DNA of 64,000 nucleotides, taken from NCBI GenBank assembly GCA_903813345.2, contig CAIIXF020000011.1, positions 33,780,166-33,844,165 on the forward strand, written 5' to 3'. Under the pieces are notes generated by a model. It did not search any database and was not told the origin of the DNA. It was given only the letters and a program-made list of their open reading frames with translations. Of the stretch, positions 1 to 12,508 are shown in pieces. The stretch's first letter is position 1; each line of letters opens with the position of its first letter. This stretch comes from Owenia fusiformis. Its lineage: Eukaryota; Annelida; Polychaeta; Sabellida; Oweniidae. The position numbers and the translations under genes were made by a program.

Positions 1-2029
1 TAACACCCTCTCGCCGATTTATATATAGCCATTTCCCAGAACCCGGGAGTCAGAATCGCTGATGTTTGCCATATTCATTCTGATACTCATAGCCTCTTTC
101 TGTTTCACTTGAAACATGCTCTGATATTATGAGGCATATTCTGTGATCTGAGCACATCAGATGGGAAGAGTTATAACTGTCAATAAGTGTGATAGTTATC
201 ATGTAATCATTTACCTAATGTCAATACATTACATAATAGGCATTGTATTGAACAGCAGATATTAGCACAGGTACGTGTACACAAGTTTAATGACCCCAAT
301 TAAATGAAATATGAGCTGGGATGAAAGATCTCAAAAATCCTCAATTTTGGGCTCTCCTGGATCGCCAAATCAAGCTCATTATATCATGGCATCTCAGGGC
401 TGAGAAAAAATGAGATGACATGGTATATCATGATGGCCATATTGAACCAAGGGAAAGATCAATACCCGGTGATTTCAGCGGGAAGTGGCGTTTCGTTCAT
501 TGGATGAGCTGCGCGCGCACGCATAAATGTGATTATCCAATATAATTAGGGGAGGGCTATTTGAAGTAGTTTTTGGTCTCAGGCGCGACCCAGGGCTGTT
601 GTCTTAAGGACATTTCGTTAAAAATGAGCCATTTGGCTGATAATTGGTAAGAGTTTGCGATCTTATAATGTATAACTGTTACTCAGACACATATTTTGAC
701 ACGATTCTGTTGGAAATAAGCTTTGAACCGAGAGATATTCACGATTGATATGCACATTTTTGATTGTGCCATTGCTTTTCTATTGCACAACCCATGTATT
801 GATAGAAGAAACATTAATAATACAGATTGGTTTACCTTCAATACATGGCAGACACTACATATCGGTCTATTAATACCAGTTTGTGCCTTAAATAGTTTTA
901 TATTTCCATCCACGGCCTGGAGCCTGGGTGTGTTTGTCTCTTATGTGTATGCTTGTGCATGGACTTTTAATCACTAGCAGAATTTAACATGATGCAAACT
1001 CGACATTATAACTCATGCTGTAACATTTTGACTTCGCTGGAAAACAATAGGAATTATTTTTCTTGCCAATCAATCATGAATCACAATCAAAATTTCAGAA
1101 TGATCAATCAGGCAATGATCCAAATCAAGTTATAACATTATATGATATTCAGCAAGAAGTCCGGTAGAAATACAGAATATTTAAACATCAAAGCTGAAAG
1201 TTAAAAGCTAATCTGTCAATTTTCTGTCTGCAAAATAGCGTCCCAAGAGCGTTTACATTTGACACAATAACAGACTGAGGCCTTGAAATCTAGGATTCCC
1301 CAGGAAAATATGACGTCATACTAATTAGCATAAGGATTTCCCTATTGGGGTGGGTCGAGCCTTGTTCGAAAACACAATCCATAAATACATGCTAATTTCT
1401 AAGTAGATAGGAAGTGTATAACGTGTTTATCGATTTTGTTTAAAGATTTAATCCATTATCAAATTGTTTAAGTGGATAAAGTGGTCACACTTGCTTCAAT
1501 TCATAGCGAAATCGACGGATAGAAACTGACCGAATTCCCGATATCCTACCCCGTATTACTGTAGGCTATAAGCACAGTGACCTACAGAGGGCGCTATCAC
1601 AAACAAGTACTGGACGAACCGATAAATTCCCGGGTATTGTAACGCCCTTGATTGAACATGTTGAAATATGTACTGTAATATCTGTAATACTAGGCATTGC
1701 CTGCTACGCGTAACGGTCACGTGACTAGCGCGATACAGGAAAAATGGGGAATTTCGAAACAACAATTTTTGGGCACTTTTATTGCAAATTTCAGGTATTT
1801 ATAAGTGTTTGTGGTATAAAATATAATCCACAGACATAAATGAACATCCAAACTACATATTTTATTACGTTTTGGAGCCTTTTTTGCTTTTAAAATGACA
1901 TCTTTAAGTCTAAGCTCAGATGAATGAGTGGAGCGTTTTTCAAGAAGTACCCTGACTTCTTCTAAGAAAGAGAAGAATTTTATATAATTTTAATGATGTT
2001 ATCGAAAGGCGATTTGGTTATTGTTGTTA
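1..2029. other. Gene-free stretch, nothing recognised
   Basis: AT-rich anonymous DNA. Short open frames here (for example 723-977 plus and 1556-1765 minus) overlap on opposite strands, show no family motif, and are of lengths expected by chance. I see no repeat with a partner elsewhere in the window. Confidence 0.5.
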
Positions 2030-2185
2030 GGTTGTTATAAATGAGGAAAACTGTTTACATTGTCAGTTATTAAATTAGATGGTCATAACTGATCTATCCG
2101 TATTGTTGCAGTGTAATTAATCATGCCGAACAAACCAGAGATCGTAGCGCGTTAGCAACTTCGTTTTCACATGGATCAACTGTTA
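2030..2185 (+). repeat. Left terminal inverted repeat of the 2030-5301 element
   Basis: Pairs with 5145-5301 in inverted orientation over about 156 bp, with mismatches spread along its length. Confidence 0.8.
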
Positions 2186-4098
2186 TGAATCGTTATCACT
2201 TCAATTTAACCTTTAAAAGTCATCAATTGTCAATAACAGAAAATTCTATTAGTTATTTGAATAAAGTTTTCCTTTAGACGGATTACAAATGATGAGGATA
2301 TGATTTAATGAAAACGGATATAAAGTATGGCATTGTCCTGCCTTATCCCCTTGTTCGAATTAAAGAAATTTCCAATATGATATAAAAGGTTCTTCAATAA
2401 TAGATCGTCTATGCTCGACACATTAATACAAGATGCAGTTTTTAAAAGAGGTTGAGAGTCGATCATCCAGTGTTCTTCTGATATAATGAGGATTTCAACA
2501 AAGGTATATTTTGAGTGGTATTCTTTTGTTTAGGGTGTGTTTAACAGGTATCTGTCTATTTTGGGAAAACCCCAAATACTCATTCTCTGATTGTTTTTAT
2601 ACCCTCGGGAAATATTTTCATTTCTTCAAAATGGCCACCGCTGACATTTCTTATTTCGAAACAAAGTAGTGAGTATTATTGAATAAAGTCTTATCCAAAT
2701 GGGCATGTGCATAGTAAAGAAAATATGACCTTCCGGATCCCTTAATTTTAAGATCTCGCTGACGTATATTATATCAACTCATTATATTTTTTAAAGATTG
2801 TGGCTCAGAAAATCTATACCAGTATACTGGCTACTTACAATGCGGGAAGATTTTAATGGAAATACTCGATAATTCAAGGAATTAGTGATCTTTTGCAAGT
2901 TGTCTATGTAGTTGTCAATATAGCAAATCGTCCATTAGTAAGAAATGAGGTTCTTAACAGGAGATTTCACTTGGTTTTCAAAGGTTTTGGTTGCCTTTTT
3001 TATTCATAGAATTTATTTTACAAATACATAAAGTACATTAACATTATACACTTGTGGTGGCTTTGCTGAAGGCATTATCAGCCACTTGATGAATAATTGC
3101 AGGGTGAAGAAAAAATTAAAAATTAGATATGGACTCAAGAGTGAAGTGAGTGGTGGCAGGGAAACCTACACACTTGCACAAATGATACAGTGAGCTTGAG
3201 AATTTTCAAATTAGTGGATTTAGTTAAGTTTGAATCCCCAAAAAGAAATAATTCTACTTTGTCCCTTTTGTGTTTAAATTGAGAATAACCAAATGCCTAT
3301 GATATTGCCATTATATTTTTGGAGTCTTCAGTCAAGAAAGGGGCATAGTTTTTAGATTTTAAAAAATTGTCCATGGTGTTCCACGAGGAGGTTAAACAGT
3401 GATGTCCAAAATTGATTAATTACACCCGACGAAAAGTGTTAAAGACAAATTAGAACGAAAACTACTCCTATTAATTCAAGCCAAAAACCTAATAGGATTC
3501 TAAGCGGCATACTAAAACAATGGTTTATATTCTTCGAAATTCCTGAGAAATAATCAAGCTTAGACATTTCTCTTTATTTCATCATTTCTGGTTCAAAAGA
3601 CTTGCGTTTAATGACAAATTATTCCTTTGTAACATTGTTTTTAATGCCGCAGTTTGAGAACGTCTAGCCATTAAATCTTGGCATGTTGGTTCACGAGTAC
3701 ACAGTTCATTAGTAAGACAAAAGTAAATGCGCTTAAAAATTGTTCAACATGTCGGATATTGCGATGAAACGGTCTTGGAAGCCCTCATTAAAACGCACAG
3801 GTGACATAAATCATTCTAATAGTCGTATTACTTTTGAGTTAAGGAAACAATATACTCCTTCCCTATAGTCAATGCAACTAAAGGTTGCACAAGTCATATA
3901 AACAATATTAATTGCGTATTGAACATTGTATATGAACTAATATGAAGGTCTGGTTATAATAATTAAATTCGATTTAAAGGATCTCTTTTTGAACTATAGC
4001 TAGCACCTTTTAAATCTATTTTATAACCAGTGCAGGCATAGTAATTATTAGTATTCAGCGAAGAAACTTGTCCTAGAAACCCTTACAAGAAGTAGGTA

Positions 4099-4842
4099 CA
4101 GGGTGTTCAAAAAAACGCAACCCAAGGAAATCGCTATATATTGGAAAATACTCATCCAATTATGTTCATATTTTCAGGAAAGAAAGAAGAGACTGTGTAT
4201 GTATAGCTCCTGTTGTCAATAAGTTGTAAAACATGATGCCTTGGACACCTGCTCAAATGACAGTTGTTCTAGGAAAATATGAAAATGCAGTCAGAGGTGA
4301 CTGCCACAGCAATAAAACCAAATATCTTTCTAACCATGGTGTTTTGGCACTTCAGATTTGGCACAAATTATCCTCACTCAATGTGTGGTGAATTTGTGGA
4401 GTTTCATCAAAATCACTCCAGGGACTTTACAGTCATGTTCAAAATGCCTTCTTAAGTCTCCCTGAACCAGGGCGTTTGACTGCGATTTGAAAGCATTTCA
4501 ACCATAACTGTAAAGTCCCTGAAGTGATTTTGATTTCACTCTACAGATTTACCATACAGTGAATGAAGATGGTGTGTGCCAAATTTGAAGAGCCAAAACA
4601 CTATGGTTAGAAAGTTATTTAATTTTTTTGAGGTTGCAGTCACGCCTGACTGTGTTTTTCGTATTTTCCTAGTACAACTGTCTTTTGAGCAGGTGTCCAA
4701 GGCATCATGTTTTACAACTAACCATCTACAGGGGCTAAACGTACACAATCTCTTCTTTATTTCCTGAAAATATGAATATAATTGAACCAGTATTTTTCAA
4801 GATATAGCGATTTCTTTGGGTTGCGTTTTTTTTAACACCCTG
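4099..4842. mobile_element. TA-flanked 744-bp foldback MITE (CAGGGTG ends), Tc1/mariner-like target site
   Basis: Near-complete palindrome: arms of about 335-340 bp (4099-4435 and 4506-4842) around a ~70-bp spacer. Ends are CAGGGTGTTC...CACCCTG, followed inward by runs of A/T and a shared CGCAACCCAA block. The dinucleotide TA stands directly outside both ends (4097-4098 and 4843-4844), the target-site signature of the Tc1/mariner group. The small open frames on both strands here are simply arm sequence and are not genes. Inserted inside the 2030-5301 element, so younger than it. Confidence 0.85.
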
Positions 4843-5144
4843 TACTTTTTCAATTTGGGACCTTTAATACAGCTGACATCAGGAGTACCTACAGTACACA
4901 AACTGTAACATATTGTACAAATCTAAATCGCAATGCATATACCCTGATACCTAATGTAGAGCCAATAATGCATTGCCTCGGCCCTAGCTGTGTAGTTAAT
5001 AGGAATTGTCTTATATGATAATAAAAACCTTTAAACCTCAAATACCTGATGTGCGTTGTGTATGATGGTATTCATTAGGGCGAGTGACATCACTGCAGAT
5101 CTCTAAAGATTATTTGGTAAAACTAAACTTTGATCCAGTAACAG

Positions 5145-5301
5145 TAACAGTTGATCCATGTGAAACCGAAGTTGCTAACGCGCTACGATCTCCGGTTAGT
5201 TCGCTATTATCAATTACACTGCAACAATGCGAATAGATTAGTTATAATCATTCAATTGTACTAACTGACAATGTAAACAGTTTTTCTCATTTATAACAAC
5301 C
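5145..5301 (-). repeat. Right terminal inverted repeat of the 2030-5301 element
   Basis: Reverse-complement partner of 2030-2185. It ends AACAACC, the complement of the GGTTGTT start at 2030. Confidence 0.8.
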
Positions 5302-6656
5302 GTAGTCTGCCTTTATTATGTTTATTTATATTCTTTGGGATCGAAGAGGAGATTCCTCATAATTTGGTATTTTCACATTGAATATTCACCATGGACAGAG
5401 GTAACGAGTTCCAGCCAAGCATATCTATCCAAAACGAGGCTGCAACGCGGTTAAGACACAAAATGGCGACTTCGAGTAGGTTCGAAATGGCGGTTATAGT
5501 GAGGCGGCTTAGGTCAAATAAGCCAAGGAATTCTGCACTTCCGGATAAAAGCAAAATTGTAATTGATTTTACATAATTGGACAACCTCGAAACTGACCTG
5601 CGATCATTTCGTGTTCCAAAATTCAAGATGGCTGCCACACGCATCTCAATGTTATAACGACAAACACATACATGTAGTCTGGCAGAGATATGACTGAAAT
5701 ATTTTGCACACATGATTAATAGGTCATTTTTGATTGTTCTTGTTAATTTGACAACAAACCATGCAGTAATTGTTGAGATAATTGCGTTTGATATTCTACG
5801 GCGTATTTCAATAAACAGTAGTGAATTACCAAGGTATATGCTTACATAATTAAGATGCAATCTCTCCTTGCAGGTTTCTAAATGATGCATAGAAACCAAA
5901 ACAATTACTTCTTTACATGTATTGTTTAGCTCACACAGTGAGCTATTGTTATTTTGGATATTGGTGACACAATGACTGGATTGTGCCGGCACAACCACTT
6001 CAATGCAACCGGGAGTCTTTTACATTTGTATGCTGTATTAATTGGTCTGAAGATGAGAAATAATACATGTACTAGTGAAAGGAAAGAAAGAAAGAAAATA
6101 TATTTCTCCATGAAAAGAAAAATGTTTGCTGGTTGTGTTGCAATGATTGTGCTTGCACGATTGTGCTAGCACAACCCAGTCTATTGTTTCAGCACAATGC
6201 AAAAATACATCCAATATTCCAATAGCCCAAATGACCTTATACACCCTCCAGTGGGATCTTCCCATGGGGAAAAAATAATTCATCTGATTTTTCAAAATGA
6301 GTATTCTGCTTCAATTATTACATTTATATGCACACTAGTATCTTGTTGACCTATATTCAGCACTGTATTGATGTATAGGCCACTTATTAGGGTCATAATT
6401 CAATCATGAAATGTAGAGGCATATGATTCCAAACCAGGAAGTATTTTTGTGTCTGTCAAAATCCATTAATTTTACATCCTACGCATCCCTGCATCTTATC
6501 CAAATATGTTACTACATAATGAAATATAATAGTATAATCTTTGGTTTTACAAACTTGTATGATATTTGATAAGTGTAAAAGTTGTTTTTGGAGCATTTTT
6601 CTATAGCCATTTTGTAGGGAAAAAATGATGAAAAAATGTACAATCTTAATTTTAAG
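5302..6656. other. Anonymous stretch with a locally GC-richer patch (5390-5640) and overlapping opposite-strand open frames
   Basis: A 61-codon frame on the plus strand (5391-5576) begins at a good Kozak context (CACCATGG). A 213-codon frame runs antisense to it on the minus strand (5357-5998). Neither shows a motif I recognise. The patch carries three ATGGC(G/T)G-type sites resembling YY1 motifs (near 5463, 5485 and 5630). There is a short (GAAA)n run at about 6078-6093, and repeated inverted GTGC...GCAC tracts around 5975-6200. It could be a promoter/first-exon region of an unrecognised gene or part of a transposon. Confidence 0.25.
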
Positions 6657-6759
6657 TATGACCTGAATCGATTGCAAACTTCATATTTGCACATTTGATG
6701 AGGTAAACCATTTGTGTCGTATTGTGAAATTATTAAGTTTGCAATCGATTCAGGTCATA
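6657..6759. repeat. Perfect 25-bp inverted repeat with 53-bp spacer
   Basis: Arms 6657-6681 and 6735-6759 are exact reverse complements over 25 bp (TATGACCTGAATCG...; core GATTGCAAACTT). They would fold into a stable hairpin or mark the ends of a tiny 103-bp inverted-repeat element. No coding content. Confidence 0.8.
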
Positions 6760-6876
6760 GTGTATTTTTGGTATTTCTGTGATAATCAATGGAAACTAAT
6801 GGCCTCTTTTGGGATCTGCTGATATCCTCATGTTAAGTCAATGGTGCACAGCCCCATGTAAGTCAATACAACCTTA

Positions 6877-8024
6877 CTGAACGAAATGATCCCTATCTCA
6901 GCTTATGTGTGTCCGAGCACTTTAATATTTTCCAAAAGTATTATATGACATTTTATTCTTCATGTTACACCTACGAATGATTCATTTTGACCATAGGGAT
7001 ATTTGCCAATAATTGCACCTTGTCCTTTGGTTGTCTGATATTCATTGATAATTTCGTAGTGTTCCATGGAGCTGCTTTATTACCCCAAATTGGTTCCTAA
7101 TAATACCCCTTAGTATGCTTGGTGGTGCTATTTGTTCCTAAATAGATTTACTGATAACCTACATGTATTATGCCCTGGTTGTGATTATACAACCCCACAT
7201 TGGTTCCTTTATAGGTATTTTTTACTTTTTATGTTGCATCAGTTGGTTTATAGGAGCATTAATATTTCTCCATAAAAAGAGAGATATTTACTGGTTGTGT
7301 TGCAATTATTGTGCTAGCACAATCTAGTCTCTTGTTTCGGCACAATGTGAAATTTCATACAACAGCCCAAATTTGTTGTCGGATATTCATTGGTTATTCC
7401 CTGGTATGCCATGAATGTGCTTTAAAGCCAAAGCTGGTTCCTAATAATACCCCTCAGTATACTTGGTGGTGCTTTAATAAGCCCTGTTGGTTCCTTCTAT
7501 AGATTTACTGATAACATAGTGTGCCCTGGTTGTGATTATAAACCCCAAATTGGTTCCTCTATAGCTCTTTTACTTTGTATGCTGTATTTATACTAATTGT
7601 AGACAATTGGTCCCTATTTTTCTTCCGTTTCGTTCGGTTCAGGGACAGATTGTCATTGCTTGATCTTCTCTTTCTGAAAAATCGTTAGATGCCTGATTAA
7701 ATCTAATCTTGCCATACAATCTAATCTATGCTGTGGACGCGTTGCCATATTACTGAAAATGTGTTTCCGGCGAGTTCAATTTTGTAAGCAGATTGCGAGA
7801 AAAACAAACAAAAGTTTCAATCTTAATTTTTATTGCACATTCTATATGTATCAGGCCATTGAATGCCAAGGTTAAAGGAAGGTGTGCGATTATTGGCAAA
7901 TACCCCCATGGTCAAAATGAATAATTCTTAAGTGCAACATGAAGAATATAATGTCATATAACTCTTTGGAAAATATTAAAGTGCTCGGGCACACATAGGC
8001 TGAAATAGGGGCCATTTAGTTCAG
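6877..8024. mobile_element. TA-flanked 1.15-kb foldback element with internal direct duplication
   Basis: Inverted arms of about 145-150 bp (6877-7020 and 7875-8024) begin CTGAAC and share the GTGTGTCCGAGCACTTTAAT region and a block around CCATAGGGATATTTGCC. The dinucleotide TA is present at both outer edges (6875-6876, 8025-8026), consistent with a mariner-type target site. Between the arms lies a diverged ~360-bp direct duplication: 7050-7245 resembles 7395-7570, both containing GGTTCCTAATAATACCCC and a TTTACTGATAAC block. No transposase-like frame. Confidence 0.65.
7050..7570 (+). repeat. Diverged ~360-bp tandem duplication inside the 6877-8024 element
   Basis: The first copy (about 7050-7245) and second copy (about 7395-7570) share TGGTTCCTAATAATACCCC, CTTGGTGGTGCT, GATTTACTGATAAC and GCCCTGGTTGTGATTATA in the same order. 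The segment before the second copy (about 7261-7350) also resembles 6100-6205 outside the element: both contain TGGTTGTGTTGCAAT followed by GTGCTAGCACAA. Confidence 0.65.
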
Positions 8025-8844
8025 TAGAAGAAGATAAGAAGAAGATAGCTCAAGAAACATAGAATCGGGAAATCATATTTGTGTTGACTATTTCTTTACT
8101 CTGATCAATGCCTTCATAGAAATGCCAATGGTTTTACATACCTTGAACAAAGGACAATGGAGCTCTTATCAATAAGACATTTTCAAAGATGGTCGCTATT
8201 TATCAAAATATGTTTTATTCGGTGGGAATCGCTACTCAGTGGAGTTGCTGTTATTCGAGGTTCAGGTGTGAATTTAGCTTAATAACACATGACATCTCAA
8301 ATATAAGTATCACTTCTCTGTAGGTTGACACATACAAACTCATTTCCGATGTTACTCGTCGCAAGATCCTGGGGAAATCGCTTACTTTACGTCATTTTTA
8401 ATATTCATCCTTTTACCATTTCGCTGTACATTAGAGTTACATAACCTATTATATATCATTTTGAAGGGTAACCCCTAATCTTTTTGACTATAGCATTAAG
8501 ATGTATTAGAAATCTAGCATAACGCAGCGTTCTACGGTTTTCTATGCGAGGAAACTGCAAATTAACGTTGTAATAATGTAACGTAATTCCTTGTAAAAAT
8601 ACCTTAAATCATGAATATTTCGGTAAAACATTGATCAAAATGCTCCAAAGTTTGCTCCTACATTCACTGGACCATGTAAAATTATGGCGTCTTAACAGAT
8701 TGACGGTTACAATTCAAATATTTTGTATAAAACGCATTAGATTTCTTCGGGGAAAGTGTAAGATTTTTTGGCGTAAAACACATAGGGTAAGTTAACTGCT
8801 TCTAACTTTTTTATTACTAGACAAAAGAAAAAGATTTTTGATAT

Positions 8845-11800
8845 GGACAATATTTACTGACGAGCGTGGTGTAAAAGCGGTTTTGAAAAATAGCAAATTT
8901 CTCTTTATGTAGGTAATTTGTGGTTTATGATTCTACATTGATTCTGAAAATACTGGTGTCTAGTTTTTCAGCGTTTTGGAAATATTCAGATTTATACCCC
9001 CCTTGTTTGATTTTGAGGGGGGTACTAGGAAGGCCATGTAAAATTCCTAGAATTTACAGCCAATCATTTTGATATTTACAGGTAATCATGTACTTATCAT
9101 GTCCTACAAAAGTAATGAGTTTCATCAAAGTTAGTCAACTGGTTGCTATGGAAACGGAGATCATATGTCAAAAAGTACACAATTTCGTCAAAATGTAAGA
9201 CACCCCATGAGACAAAACACATATTATTTTAATGAAATTGGAAAGAAACACCATAAAAACATTTTAGAAAACTTATTCAGAGTATGTTTGATAATATTAA
9301 ATCAAGTGCTGTTTTATCTTATCCACACAGTGAAATCTATTCCTCATGATTGTATGGCAATGCAAATTAATTTAGAAAGGGGACGTGGCACTTTTCCAAA
9401 GAATTCTTAACTTGTGTCCAATTTTTTGAAGAAAATAAATAACCAATTGTCCTGTTATTTACAGATATTATTCACATCATTATATTTGACTATCATGGAA
9501 AGTTTCATCAGTGTTGGTTTACTGGTTACTATAGTATGCAGATTTATACCCCTTGGTATGATTATTAATAGGGGTACAATGAAAGCCATCTATAATTCCT
9601 AGAATATACAGCCAATCATCTTGATATTTACAGGTAATCGTCTACATATCATGTCTTACAACCATGCCAATTTTCATCAATGTGTATCAATTGGTTGCTT
9701 TGGAAACATAAATCATTTTTTCAAAAGTACACATAAAGGGAGGTACTATGAAAGCCATATATAATTCCTAGAATATCTAACCAATCATCTTGTTATTGAC
9801 AGGTAGTTTTCTACTCACCATGTTCTTCCACTATGACAAAGTTCATAAATGCGGGGCAAATGGTTGCTATGGTAACAGAAATCATTTGTTAAAAAGTACA
9901 CATTATGGCGTACTATGAAAGCCATTTATAATTCCTTAAATATTATGATATTTACAGACAATATACTACTTATCATGTCCTACCATGATGACAAGTTTCA
10001 TCAATGTGGGTCAAATGTAGGTAGAAAGCTATTTGTTAAAAAAGTACACATTTCGTAAAATTTTAAGACACACCCTAAGACATTGAAAATCTTCATCAAA
10101 TTGGGAGGAATTAGCATGAAAACATTTTAAAAAACCTATTTTGAGTATGTCTGATAATATTTAATCAATGCATACTTCATCTGGGCCATTTGATGTATTG
10201 TATTTGCTTATGATAATAAAACTATGCAGAATGCGGTTGTCACATTATGCGTAGGGACATAGTAAATTATGAGCTGATCTCACTTAGTCATCTTTTATAT
10301 CATTTGCATCAAAATCCTCATTCATAGATCTTTCAATGTCTACTTCTGTCAAAGCATCTTTATGTGACTATATGTCTATGAGATCATCAGGTGAAATGGG
10401 TTGGTCTGGCCAATTTGGCTCTATTTTCTCATCAACAAGTTACCACGTCACTTGTAATAAACAAACTAAGAGATATATACAACTATTACACCCAATTAAA
10501 AATACTGGAAATGCTTCTTGATGAATTCTAAAAACAATGAACAGTTGAAAAAACCAGATGTCATAAAAAAGTTGTGAACAACAGCATGTATTACTCTGAG
10601 TGTAAAACATGTCCGTTGATGACCAGTGATGGCAATAAAGCGTCCACTGTTGTGATTGATGAGATGTGATAAGTTTTATGAAATTTTTCCACGCTTATTT
10701 CTCCCAAAATGATGAACATATTATGTGCTTAATGTCAAAAGTTGCATGAGTCTTAGATTTTTACGAAAATGTGTACTCTTTTAACAAATGATTTCTGTTA
10801 CCATAGCAACCAAATAACCAACATTGAAGGCACTTGTTATACTGGTAGGACATGTAAACAGATGATTACCCGTAAATATCAAAATGATTGATTGAATATT
10901 CTAGGAATTATACATGGCTTTCATAGTACCCCCTTAATGTGCACTTTTTAACAAATTATTTCTGTTACCAGAGCAACCAATTGACCAACATTGATGGCAC
11001 TTGTCATACTGGTAGGACATGATAAGCAGATGATTACCTGTAAATATCAAGATGATTGATTAAATATTCTGGGAATTATACATAGTACCCCCTTGATGTG
11101 CAATTTTTAAGAAATGATTTCTGTTACCATACCAACCAATTGACCAACATTGATGGCACTTGTCATACTGGTAAGACATGATAAGCAGATGATTACCCAT
11201 AAATATCAAGATGATTAATTGAATATTCTAGGAATTATACATAGTATCTCCTTAATGTGTATTTTTTAATAAATTATTTCTGTTACGATAGCTACCAAGT
11301 GTTAAACATTAATGAAACTTGTCATAGTGGTAGTGCATTATAAGTAGATGATTACCTGTAAATATCAAGATGAATGGCTGTATATTCTAGGAATTATAGA
11401 TGGCTTTCATTGTACCCCCCCCCCCTTAAATCATACCAATGGGGTATAAATCTTTTTACCATTGTAACCAGTAATCCAACGCTGATGAAATTTTTCATGA
11501 TAGTCAAACATAATGATGTGAATAATATCTGTTAATTTCAGGACAAATGGTTACTTATTTTCTTCAAAAAGTTGAACACAAATAAAGAATTCTTTGGAAA
11601 AGTGCCACATTCCCTTTCTAAATTTACTTGCATTGCCATATAATCATCAGCAATAGATTCCACTATGTGGATAAGATAAAACAGCAGTTGATTTAATATT
11701 ATCAAATATACTTTGAATAAGTTTTCTAAAATGGTTTCATGGTGATTCCTTCCAATTTCATGAAAATAATATGTGTTTTGTCTCATGGGGTATCTTACAT

Positions 11801-12147
11801 TTTGACGAAAATGTGTACTTTTAAACATATGATCACCATTTCCATATAGCAACCAGTTGATCAACTTTAACGAAACTTGTCATAATTGTAGGACATGATA
11901 AGTACATGATTACCTGGAAAAATCAAGATGATTGGCTCTTTATTCTAGGAATGATATATGGCTTTCCAAGTACCCCCCTTAAAATTACACCAGGGGGTAT
12001 AAATCTGAATATTTCCAAAACGCTGAAAAACTATACACCAATGATTTCAGAATCAATGTATAATAATAAACCACAAATAACCTATATGAAGAGAAATTTG
12101 CTACTTTTCAAAACCACTTTTACACCACGCTCATCCAGTAATTGTCC
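8845..12147. repeat. 3.3-kb palindrome with arms built from ~165-bp subrepeats
   Basis: Left arm about 8845-10100, right arm about 10740-12147, unpaired centre about 10100-10740. The outer 250 bp of each arm match well (GAGCGTGGTGTAAAAG and TTTTCAGCGTTTTGGAAATA in both). Inward, each arm is a series of related units. Each unit has a GGTACTATG-type block, ATTCCTAGAATAT, GATATTTACAGGTAATC, TATCATGTC, TTGGTTGCTATGG and AAAAAGTACACA. I count about four units on the left (9016, 9553, 9741, 9905) and five on the right (10745, 10935, 11095, 11245, 11830). The matching short open frames at 9165-9410 and 11538-11864 are the two arms read in opposite directions and are not genes. Confidence 0.8.
11415..11425 (+). 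repeat. Poly(C) run inside the right palindrome arm
   Basis: An 11-C homopolymer expanded from the GTACCCCC motif that recurs in the subrepeats of this palindrome. Confidence 0.8.
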
Positions 12148-12508
12148 TGGCGAAATTAAAGAATATCTCCTCAAAATATATACTTATGGGCTTTTACCCT
12201 GCGTAAAGCCAGATACAAAAAGAATGTACAAGAGCACATTTTTACATTAATTTTTGCGCATAGTCTATTTTGAGGGGTATTTTAATGGATTTAGATATAA
12301 TATTTTTAAAATTTGACTTGATTTTCAAAATATTGTCCTTGCCAAATTGATGCCTGTGAATTTTCAATAAGATTAATATTTAGTAAAGCACCATACTTTA
12401 AAAATAAAAAAGTGGTACAAAAATGTACGTTCCCTATTTTACGACGTAAAGGAGATTCTTAGTCACGCGTCATAAATGATATCCAAAACACTTAATGTTT
12501 ATATCTTA

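Larger units (their letters stand above)
2030..5301. mobile_element. 3.3-kb DNA-transposon-like element with ~156-bp terminal inverted repeats, non-autonomous
   Basis: The left end (2030-2185) and right end (5145-5301) are inverted copies. Both begin GGTTGTTATAAATGAG and both carry the block GAGATCGTAGCGCGTTAGC followed by a match around CATGGATCAACTGTTA, with scattered mismatches between the arms. The interior has no open frame of useful length, so this looks like a non-autonomous derivative or a decayed element. No convincing target-site duplication was seen, so superfamily is open. A younger foldback element (4099-4842) is inserted in its right half. Confidence 0.75.

Noticed and set aside
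9165-11864. Two similar 80-108-codon frames (MSKSTQFRQN... and MFKSTHFRQN...) suggesting a duplicated gene
   Set aside because: They are the two inverted arms of the 8845-12147 palindrome. Similarity follows from the DNA palindrome; no family motif.
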